Origin: Bradyrhizobium liaoningense
GTDB taxonomy: Bacteria > Pseudomonadota > Alphaproteobacteria > Rhizobiales > Xanthobacteraceae
Assembly (NCBI RefSeq): GCF_018130955.1
Contig: NZ_JAFCJM010000031.1
Location: forward strand, 26,284 to 90,283
DNA length: 64,000 bases
Reading direction: 5' to 3'
Shown one piece after another: positions 56,634 to 64,000 of the stretch; positions within the stretch are counted from its first letter, which is position 1; every line of letters starts with the position of its first letter. The notes beneath the pieces are model-generated. The model was not told where the DNA came from and did not search any database. It was given only the letters and a program-made list of their open reading frames with translations. The position numbers and the translations under genes were made by a program.

Positions 56634-57698
56634 CTAAACCTCCACCACCTGCCCCGGCTTCAGCGCGACGAACCGCTCCGGCGGGACGTCCGCCGCCTTC
56701 AATGCTTCGGCGAGCGCCTGCACCGGTGCGTCGATGGCTTCGTCGGTGAGCTGGAACGTGCCGTGATGATGCGCGAGCGCGGCTTGCGCGCCGCAATCGG
56801 CCAGCGCCTTCACGGCGTCTTCCGGATTCATGTGCTGGTCACGCATGAACCAGCGCGGCTCATAGGCGCCGATGGGGAGGATCGCGAGCCGTAGCGGCCC
56901 ATGCACCTCGGCGACGCGGCGAAAATGCTTGCCCTCGCCATAGCCGGAATCGCAGACGATGTAGATCTTCCCCGCAGGCGTCTCCAGCACGAAGCTCGCC
57001 CACAGCGCCTTGTTGCGGTCGAACAGGCCGCGCGCCGACCAGTGCCGCGTCGCCACCAGCGTCACGGCCACGCCGTTGCCGAGCTCGACGCGGTCCTTCC
57101 AGTCAAAACCTTCCGCTTTGATCGCAGGATCCGACTCGCGCATCGTGATGTCGTTGCCCAGCGGCGTGATCACGCGGGGCGCGAAGGTCGCGGCGAGTTT
57201 CGACAGCGTTTCGATGTCGAGATGATCGTAGTGGCCGTGCGACACCAGCACGACATCGATCTTCGGCAGCTTGTCGAAGGCAATACCGGGATCGTTGTGT
57301 CGCTTCGGTCCGGCAAAGCCGACCGGCGAGACCCGCATCGACCAGACGGGATCGATGAGGATGTTAAGGCCGGCGGTCTGGATCAGCCAGCTCGCATGGC
57401 CCACGTAGGACAGCCGCACCTTGTCGCCCTCGACGCGCAGCGGCGGCGTATCGGCATGGGGGCTCGGGGCCCAGTCCGGCCAGGCCGCGCGCTTGCGCCC
57501 GCTGCCGAACTGCCAGCGCAGGACCTCGCCCAGCGATTTCGGCGGCACGCCGTCGGGATCGAAGAATTGCAGTCCGTCAAAATGGTCGGAGACGGGTCCG
57601 TCGTAGGTTTTCATGTAGGTCATCCAGAGGGACGGCACGCCGATCGCCGCGGCAAGGCCGGCAAATGATCCAAAAAGGCGGCGGCGGGTGATCGGCAC
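56634..57698 (-). CDS. Metallo-beta-lactamase-fold hydrolase (NAPE-PLD-like)
   Basis: The product has 354 residues. The N-terminus PITRRRLFGSFAGLAAAIG is a twin-arginine-like signal or anchor. The metal site is VSHGHYDHLDIETL, with further ligands in ATRHWSARG, VCDSGYGEG and ALAHHHGTFQL. The arrangement matches N-acylphosphatidylethanolamine phospholipase D-like (UlaG/RomA) enzymes. The substrate is probably a phospholipid or lactone; not proven. Confidence 0.88.
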   Translation of the reverse strand: MPITRRRLFGSFAGLAAAIGVPSLWMTYMKTYDGPVSDHFDGLQFFDPDGVPPKSLGEVLRWQFGSGRKRAAWPDWAPSPHADTPPLRVEGDKVRLSYVGHASWLIQTAGLNILIDPVWSMRVSPVGFAGPKRHNDPGIAFDKLPKIDVVLVSHGHYDHLDIETLSKLAATFAPRVITPLGNDITMRESDPAIKAEGFDWKDRVELGNGVAVTLVATRHWSARGLFDRNKALWASFVLETPAGKIYIVCDSGYGEGKHFRRVAEVHGPLRLAILPIGAYEPRWFMRDQHMNPEDAVKALADCGAQAALAHHHGTFQLTDEAIDAPVQALAEALKAADVPPERFVALKPGQVVEV

Positions 57699-58013
57699 AA
57701 ACGGGCTTTTAGGGCATGAGCGGACGGTACGACATCACCGCCTATATGGCGGTGCCGGCCGAATTGGAACATGGGGCGAGAAGCGGAATATTTTCAGGAA
57801 CTTGCCTTAACGGACGGGCCCACCGCACCTAACTTTCCTTGACTTTTGGGCCTTGGCAGCGTTTAAACCGCGCACTTTCTCGGAAAGGCTTTCTTTTCGA
57901 CCCGCCGACTGGCCCCGGAGGCCAGAGGCCCACGCCCGACAGCGCTGTGCGCCCTCGGGCGCAAAGGTGTTTGGAAGATCGCGTTCTCGCGAACAAGACA
58001 AAGGACGACTTCA
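57699..58013. other. Leader region of ffh
   Basis: There are 315 bases without a protein gene between divergent genes. They contain a hairpin (ACCGCC-TATA-TGGCGGT near 57737) and the promoter listed separately, giving a leader of about 140 bases. Confidence 0.5.
57839..57867 (+). promoter_or_regulatory. Sigma-70-type promoter of ffh
   Basis: TTGACT, 17 bases, TTTAAA. This is a good housekeeping match with RNA start expected near 57874, 140 bases before ffh. Confidence 0.55.
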
Positions 58014-59564
58014 TTGTTCGACAATCTGTCGGAAAGGCTTGGCGGCATCCTCGATCGTCTGACGGGGCGCGGTGCGCTGACCGAAAAGGACGTCGACGCC
58101 GCGATGCGCGAGGTGCGCCGCGCGCTCTTGGAGGCCGACGTCGCGCTCGAAGTGGTGCGCAGCTTCACCGACCGCGTCCGCGAGCAGGCGATCGGTGCCA
58201 CCGTCGTCAAGTCGGTGACCCCCGGCCAGATGGTGGTCAAGATCGTCCATGACGAGCTCGTCAACACGCTCGGCTCGGACGGACAGACCATCGACGTCAA
58301 TGCCGTGCCGCCGGTGCCGATCATGATGGTCGGCCTGCAGGGCTCCGGTAAAACCACCACCACCGCAAAGCTCGCCCGCCGCCTGGTCCAGCGCGACAAG
58401 CGCAAGGTGCTGATGGCCTCGCTCGACGTCTACCGTCCGGCGGCGATGGAGCAGCTCGCGGTGCTCGGCCGCGACCTCGACATTCCCACTCTCCCGATCG
58501 TGGCGGGACAGCAGCCGCCGCAAATTGCAAAACGCGCGCTGGAAGCCGGCAAGCTCGGCGGCTACGACATCGTGCTGCTCGACACCGCCGGCCGCACCAC
58601 GCTCGACGAAGAGATGATGGCGGAAGCCGCCGCGATCAAATCCGCCGCCAATCCGCACGAAGTGCTGCTGGTCGCCGACAGCCTCACCGGCCAGGACGCC
58701 GTCAACCTCGCCCGCGCCTTCGATCAGCGCGTGGGCCTCACCGGCATCGTGCTGACACGTGTGGACGGCGACGGCCGCGGCGGTGCGGCGCTGTCGATGC
58801 GCGCGGTCACGGGAAAGCCGATCAAGCTGATCGGCACCGGTGAAAAGACCGACGCGCTGGAGGATTTCCACCCGAGCCGTATCGCGGGGCGCATCCTCGG
58901 CATGGGCGACGTGGTGTCGCTGGTCGAGAAGGCCGCCGCGAATATCGACGCCGAGAAGGCCGCGCGTGTCGCCGAGCGCATGCGCAAGGGTCAGTTCGAC
59001 CTCAACGACATGCGCGAGCAGCTGCAGCAGATGGCGAGCATGGGCGGCATTGGCGGCCTGATGGGCATGATGCCCGGCATCGCCAAGATGAAGAACCAGA
59101 TCGCGGCCGCCGGGATCGACGACAAGATCCTGAAGCGCCAGGTCGCGATCATCGACTCCATGACGCGCGACGAGCGCCGTCATCCCGACGTGCTCAAGGC
59201 CAGCCGCAAGAAGCGCATCGCCGCCGGCAGCGGCCAGAGCGTCGAGCAGGTCAACAAGCTGCTCAAGATGCACCGGAACATGGCCGACGTGATGAAGGCC
59301 ATGGGCTCGGGCAAGCGCGGCCCGCTCGCCGGCATCGCGCAGGCGATGGGCTTTGGCGGCGGCATGAAGATGCCTTCGCCCGAAGAGATGAAGGCGATGC
59401 AGGAGAAGATGCAAGGCGCGGGTGGCGGACAGGGTCTGCCGAACCTGCCGAAGGATCTGCCGCCCGGTCTTCGCTCGGGCCTGCCGAATTTGCCGGGGCT
59501 TACGGGCCTCAGCGGCAAGCCGACCCTTCCGGGGCTCGGCGGTTTTCCCGGCAAGAAGAAATGA
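58014..59564 (+). CDS. ffh: Signal recognition particle protein Ffh
   Basis: The product has 516 residues. The start is TTG 58014 with AAGGACG upstream; MFDNLSERLGGILDRLTGRG is the family N-terminus. The G domain shows GLQGSGKTTTTAKLARRL, DVYRPAAMEQL, DTAGRTTLDEE and TRVDGDGRGGAALSM. The Met-rich M domain (about 300-430) has MGGIGGLMGMMPGIAKM. A Gly/Pro/Leu-rich tail of about 60 residues ends PGKKK. It binds 4.5S RNA and signal sequences. Confidence 0.97.
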   Translation: MFDNLSERLGGILDRLTGRGALTEKDVDAAMREVRRALLEADVALEVVRSFTDRVREQAIGATVVKSVTPGQMVVKIVHDELVNTLGSDGQTIDVNAVPPVPIMMVGLQGSGKTTTTAKLARRLVQRDKRKVLMASLDVYRPAAMEQLAVLGRDLDIPTLPIVAGQQPPQIAKRALEAGKLGGYDIVLLDTAGRTTLDEEMMAEAAAIKSAANPHEVLLVADSLTGQDAVNLARAFDQRVGLTGIVLTRVDGDGRGGAALSMRAVTGKPIKLIGTGEKTDALEDFHPSRIAGRILGMGDVVSLVEKAAANIDAEKAARVAERMRKGQFDLNDMREQLQQMASMGGIGGLMGMMPGIAKMKNQIAAAGIDDKILKRQVAIIDSMTRDERRHPDVLKASRKKRIAAGSGQSVEQVNKLLKMHRNMADVMKAMGSGKRGPLAGIAQAMGFGGGMKMPSPEEMKAMQEKMQGAGGGQGLPNLPKDLPPGLRSGLPNLPGLTGLSGKPTLPGLGGFPGKKK

Positions 59565-59650
59565 GGAATTCGTCGCACGGGATCTCAACCGGTCTCGCGC
59601 AACGCGGAATACCAATCAACCGAACAGACTGTACTTTGAAGGAGAACTAG

Positions 59651-59983
59651 ATGTCCGTCGTTATCCGCCTCGCCCGCGCAGGCACCAAGAAGCGTCCCGT
59701 CTATCACGTCGTCGTCGCCGACTCGCGCTTTCCCCGCGATGGCCGCTTCATCGAGCGCCTCGGCTATTTCAACCCGCTGCTGCCGAAGGACAACGAGGCC
59801 CGCCTCAAGCTCGACATGGACAAGGTGAAGGCCTGGGTCGCCAAGGGCGCGCAGCCGTCCGACCGCGTTGCACGTTTCCTCGACGCCGCCGGCGTCAAGA
59901 AGCGCGAAGCCCGCAACAATCCGCAGAAGGCCGTGCCGCGCAAGGAGCGCAAGGCGCAGGCCGAAGCCGCCGCCAAGGCGTAA
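59651..59983 (+). CDS. rpsP: 30S ribosomal protein bS16
   Basis: The product has 110 residues. SVVIRLARAGTKKRPVYHVV and DGRFIERLGYFNPLL are classic bS16 blocks; a basic Ala/Lys tail (KERKAQAEAAAKA) follows. AAGGAGA lies before the start. It heads the ribosome/tRNA-modification segment after ffh. Confidence 0.98.
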   Translation: MSVVIRLARAGTKKRPVYHVVVADSRFPRDGRFIERLGYFNPLLPKDNEARLKLDMDKVKAWVAKGAQPSDRVARFLDAAGVKKREARNNPQKAVPRKERKAQAEAAAKA

Positions 59984-59992
59984 GGCCAGGAC

Positions 59993-60559
59993 ATGCCGGC
60001 GCTGGTCTGCGTCGCGCGGATCGGCGCCGCGCATGGTGTGCGCGGCGCGGTCAAATTGTGGACCTTCACCGAAGATCCCTTTGCCGTGCGCCACTACGGT
60101 CCGCTTCTGTCCAAGGACGGCAAGCGCCAGTTCGAAATCGCGCAGCTGCGCGAGGCCAAGGACCATCTGGTCGCAACATTCAAGGGTGTTGCGACCCGCG
60201 ATGAGGCCGAGCGCCTCAACGGCATCGAGCTCTATGTCGCGCGCGACAAGCTCCCCGCCACCGACGACGACGAATATTACCACACCGACCTGATCGGACT
60301 CGCCGCTGTGACCGCAGACGGCGAGCCGCTCGGCCGCGTGCTCGCGATCCATAATTTCGGCGCCGGCGACATCATCGAGATCGCGCCGTTGAGGGGCACG
60401 ACCATGCTGCTGCCGTTCACTAATGCTGTCGTGCCCGAGGTCGATCTTGCAGGCGGCCGCGTCGTGATTGAGCTGCCGCAGGAGGTCGACGGCGAGGAGC
60501 GCTCACCGAGTCGTCCCGGCCTAGTGCGCAACTCGCGCACGGGGGGCCGGGACCCATAA
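59993..60559 (+). CDS. rimM: Ribosome maturation factor RimM
   Basis: The product has 188 residues. RimM assists 30S head assembly and binds uS19. The N-terminal barrel has VARIGAAHGVRGAVKLWTFT; the PRC-barrel part has TDLIGLAAVTADGEPLGRVL and MLLPFTNAVVPEVDL. The conserved body ends near EVDGEE. The last residues (about RSPSRPGLVRNSRTGGRDP) are encoded by a palindromic repeat that also supplies the stop. It starts 9 bases after rpsP. Confidence 0.94.
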   Translation: MPALVCVARIGAAHGVRGAVKLWTFTEDPFAVRHYGPLLSKDGKRQFEIAQLREAKDHLVATFKGVATRDEAERLNGIELYVARDKLPATDDDEYYHTDLIGLAAVTADGEPLGRVLAIHNFGAGDIIEIAPLRGTTMLLPFTNAVVPEVDLAGGRVVIELPQEVDGEERSPSRPGLVRNSRTGGRDP

Positions 60560-60577
60560 CCACAGGCCGTGGTTTTT
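60513..60577. repeat. Palindromic repeat overlapping the rimM 3' end
   Basis: The outer arms GTCCCGGCC / GGCCGGGAC enclose GTGCGC / GCGCAC, followed by CCATAACCAC. The repeat begins inside rimM. At 60558-60577 AACCAC / GTGGTT with TTTTT forms a terminator-like hairpin just before trmD. Confidence 0.7.
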
Positions 60578-60593
60578 GGCTAAGCTGACGACA

Positions 60594-61361
60594 ATGACGA
60601 CCTCCCCACCCTGGCGCGCGACGGTGCTGACGCTGTTTCCGGAAATGTTTCCGGGGCCGCTCGGCGTGAGCCTGGCCGGCCGGGCACTCGCCACGAGCCT
60701 CTGGGAATTGGAGGCGCGGGACATCCGGGCCTCCGCAACGGACCGCCACCGCAGCGTCGACGACACTCCGGCCGGCGGCGGTCCGGGCATGGTGCTCCGG
60801 GCGGACGTTCTGGCGGCCGCGATCGATGCCGCCGGGATAGGCGAGGGGCGGCCAAAGCTCCTGATGAGTCCGCGGGGTCGGCCATTGACCCAGGCCCGCG
60901 TCGTGGAACTGGCCCGCGGACCCGGGCCCCTGATCGTCTGCGGCCGGTTCGAGGGCGTGGACCAGCGGGTGATCGACGGGCGGGGGCTGGAGGAGGTTTC
61001 GATCGGCGATTACGTGCTGTCCGGGGGCGAAATCGCAGCCCTGGCCTTGATCGACGCCTGCGTGCGGCTGCTGCCGGGGGTCATGGGCAAGGAGGCCTCG
61101 GGCACGGAGGAAAGCTTCTCCGAGGGCCTTTTGGAGTACCCGCAATACACCCGCCCGCAGCTCTTCGAGGGGGTTCCGATCCCGGAGATCCTGACCTCCG
61201 GCGACCATGCCAAGGTCGCGGCCTGGCGGCGGGCCGAATCCGAGGCCCTGACGGCCGCCCGGCGGCCGGATTTGTGGGCCCGAATCCCAAACAAAGTCCC
61301 GAGCAATGTCCCAAAACGGCCCACCCGCCAAAAAGCGCCAAAAAACACGACAGACGGGTGA
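60594..61361 (+). CDS. trmD: tRNA (guanine-37-N1)-methyltransferase TrmD
   Basis: The product has 255 residues and is a SPOUT-fold enzyme. Landmarks are LTLFPEMFPGPLGVSLAGRA, DDTPAGGGPGMVLR, SPRGRPLTQ, CGRFEGVDQRV and SIGDYVLSGGE. m1G37 prevents frameshifting. ATG 60594 is chosen; a TTG at 60576 lies within the terminator-like hairpin and is unlikely. The C-terminal 20 residues are basic and variable. Confidence 0.96.
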   Translation: MTTSPPWRATVLTLFPEMFPGPLGVSLAGRALATSLWELEARDIRASATDRHRSVDDTPAGGGPGMVLRADVLAAAIDAAGIGEGRPKLLMSPRGRPLTQARVVELARGPGPLIVCGRFEGVDQRVIDGRGLEEVSIGDYVLSGGEIAALALIDACVRLLPGVMGKEASGTEESFSEGLLEYPQYTRPQLFEGVPIPEILTSGDHAKVAAWRRAESEALTAARRPDLWARIPNKVPSNVPKRPTRQKAPKNTTDG

Positions 61362-61470
61362 CAAACGCTCCGGCTTGCCTTATACGAGCGCCAAATCCGC
61401 AATGGCTGGATAGACGAATTTCACGCAGCCCCCGTTTCTCAAGGCTGGGCGCGCCGATGGAGATTTACCC

Positions 61471-61851
61471 ATGAACCTGATCAAGCAGCTCGAGCAAGAG
61501 CAATTCGACAAGCTCTCCGCCGGCAAGGACATCCCGGAGTTCGCCCCCGGCGACACTCTGATCGTCAACGTGAAGGTCGTCGAAGGCGACCGCACCCGCG
61601 TGCAGGCCTATGAAGGCGTCTGCATCGGCCGTTCCGGCGGTGGCCTCAACGAGAGCTTCACGGTGCGCAAGATTTCCTACGGCGAGGGCGTGGAGCGCGT
61701 GTTCCCGGTGATGTCGCCGATGATCGACTCGATCAAGGTGGTGCGCCGCGGCAAGGTGCGTCGCGCCAAGCTCTATTACCTGCGCAACCTCCGCGGCAAG
61801 TCGGCGCGTATCGTCGAGAAGCAGGACCGCGCGGCCGCCGCCAACGAGTAA
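61471..61851 (+). CDS. rplS: 50S ribosomal protein bL19
   Basis: The product has 126 residues. The start is MNLIKQLEQEQFDKLSAGKD; FAPGDTLIVNVKVVEGDRTR and GEGVERVFPVMSPMIDSIKV (part) are bL19 blocks. It is the end of the ffh-rpsP-rimM-trmD-rplS series and is followed by a strong terminator. Confidence 0.98.
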   Translation: MNLIKQLEQEQFDKLSAGKDIPEFAPGDTLIVNVKVVEGDRTRVQAYEGVCIGRSGGGLNESFTVRKISYGEGVERVFPVMSPMIDSIKVVRRGKVRRAKLYYLRNLRGKSARIVEKQDRAAAANE

Positions 61852-61875
61852 GCTGCGCCTACAGGCGAGTTCTAG

Positions 61876-61905
61876 AAAGCGCGGGGCATGGCTCCGCGCT
61901 TTTTT
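61876..61905 (+). terminator. Rho-independent terminator after rplS
   Basis: The stem AAAGCGCGG / CCGCGCTTT has a GGCATGGCT-like loop and six T. Confidence 0.9.
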
Positions 61906-62176
61906 GTTGCGTGGCAGGTACGCGTCAAAGCCCTCGCGCTTCCAATTCTCCCTGCTATATATTCGTAGAATGGTTCCAGATCAGACCAGCATTGAGCCGA
62001 TCAAGCGCATCGTCATCGACGATCGCTCGCGGCTGCCTGGCCGGTTCTTCGGACGCTTTGCGACCTCGGCAACGTCAGAGCTTAGGCGCGCAGCCTGAGG
62101 GCTGCGGCGACGATTTCTTTGCCGCGCGCGTAAAGCCGCGCTCTAACGCTTTCAAACATTGCTGGAGCTTACGCTC
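61906..62176. other. Spacer between rplS and leuC
   Basis: No convincing gene is seen. A 42-codon frame from ATG 61970 (MVPDQTSIEPIKRIVIDD) has no ribosome binding site and is not recognised. The region must hold the leuC promoter. Confidence 0.4.
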
Positions 62177-63583
<1,407 letters not shown>

Positions 63584-63701
63584 GCCGCTCCTTCACTCCG
63601 TCGGATTGTAACGATCCGGGAAAGCCGCCCTTAAGGGGCACTGGTGAGACTGAGGGCTCGTTGCGGACAGCACCGAGCCCAAGTCTTATCGGTCGAGTCG
63701 G

Positions 63702-63931
63702 ATGGCCAACAAGCCGGAATATGTCGATCTCATCGGGGAAGCGACGCAGCAGCGTCGGCGTCGGCCTGCGCCGTTGCGCATTGTCGCGCCGCCCGAGGTC
63801 GAGGAGACCTCGCGGCTGAGCCGCTGGCCACCGGCGATGTTCCGGCAATGGAAGATCGAGAATTTGATGCGCTGGAAAGCGTCATCGTGGAAGCTGAAGG
63901 GCTGATTGCCGCACGGCATGCATCAATCGGG
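63702..63931 (+). pseudogene. Small hypothetical gene, frameshifted and interrupted by a group II intron
   Basis: One frame reads MANKPEYVDLIGEATQQ...SRLSRWPPAMFRQ and the next MEDREFDALESVIVEAEGLI. Adding one base between 63847 and 63848 (CGGCA-ATG) joins them into FRQMEDREFDALE. The joined product is about 76 codons long and would run on into the intron boundary, where a TAG from intron sequence ends it. Family not recognised. The reconstruction is my inference. Confidence 0.35.
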
Positions 63932-64000
63932 TAGGAGGAAGCCTTGCAGCTTCCCCCTCCCACACCACCGTACGTACGGTCCCGTATACGGCGGTTCGTC
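63931..64000 (-). mobile_element. 3' end (domains V and VI) of a group II intron, cut by the window edge
   Basis: Read on the minus strand, GAACCGCCGTATACGGGACC is followed by GTACGTACGGTGG, the two sides of a domain-V hairpin (CCGCCGUA / UACGGUGG). Domain VI follows (GGAAGC-UGCAAG-GCUUCC) and ends CCTCCTAC. This pattern is typical of the end of bacterial group II introns carrying a reverse transcriptase/maturase. The rest of the intron and its reverse-transcriptase gene would lie right of the window. Confidence 0.7.

Noticed and set aside
58011..59615. A 534-codon frame opposite ffh
   Set aside because: It is an antisense shadow; the plus-strand gene has all GTPase and M-domain motifs.
61970..62098. 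A 42-codon frame (MVPDQTSIEPIKRIV...) upstream of leuC
   Set aside because: It has no ribosome binding site, no recognised family, and short length; it was left as spacer.

Overview
The window is a GC-rich, densely packed alphaproteobacterial chromosome segment, best matched to the Bradyrhizobium/Rhodopseudomonas lineage. The reasons are an F1-only atpHAGDC cluster, a linked mdh-sucCD-sucAB-lpd block, a ccmABCDG cluster beside acnA, ffh-rpsP-rimM-trmD-rplS followed by leuC, DUF families typical of Rhizobiales (DUF2794, DUF1223, DUF2336), and many intergenic palindromes of the 'GTCATTCCGGGG...CCCCGGAATGAC' type. The assignment rests on recognised families and gene order; no search was run.

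Layout. 1-3.1 kb: the end of ctpA, a divergent polysaccharide deacetylase and two tandem RppH-like Nudix hydrolases. 3.3-6.9 kb: an accessory islet with an orphan ABC substrate-binding protein on the minus strand, then a plus-strand run of small genes (tiny membrane proteins, a degenerate class III cyclase, a duplicated AhpD-like protein) behind a near-perfect FixK/FNR-type box. 7.1-14.1 kb (minus): a membrane adenylate cyclase with DUF4189-like repeats and the F1-ATPase operon. 14.7-20 kb: an RlpA-like lipoprotein preceded by a CtrA box with an embedded GANTC site, then priA, divergent xerC and two membrane proteins. 20-30.8 kb (minus): lpd, an SDR, odhB/sucB, sucA, sucD, a DUF1579 gene, sucC and mdh. 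31-34.9 kb: zapE, a frameshifted Shedu defence gene, VapBC and thpR. 35-42.6 kb: tesA divergent from a YbbA/YbbP-type ABC exporter, a Bax-inhibitor-like protein, a GNAT acetyltransferase, DUF2794, a candidate structured small RNA with its own terminator, and DUF1223. 42.8-50.4 kb: acnA divergent from ccmABCDG across a spacer holding an Irr/ICE-like palindrome, then yciB and ftsY. 50.4-57.7 kb: an RluA-type pseudouridine synthase, DUF2336, mtaB, dapF, two secreted proteins and a metallo-beta-lactamase-fold hydrolase. 58-64 kb: ffh, rpsP, rimM, trmD, rplS, leuC, a small broken gene, and at the right edge the 3' end (domains V-VI) of a group II intron on the minus strand.

How it fits together. 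Most genes are housekeeping. They cover respiration and the TCA cycle (ATP synthase F1, 2-oxoglutarate dehydrogenase, succinyl-CoA synthetase, malate dehydrogenase, aconitase), cytochrome c maturation, co-translational targeting (ffh, ftsY), ribosome assembly and tRNA modification (rpsP, rimM, trmD, rplS, mtaB), and lysine and leucine synthesis. The accessory content is the low-oxygen-type islet, the Shedu/VapBC islet and the intron edge. Short palindromic repeats punctuate the operons, and one appears to supply the end of rimM.
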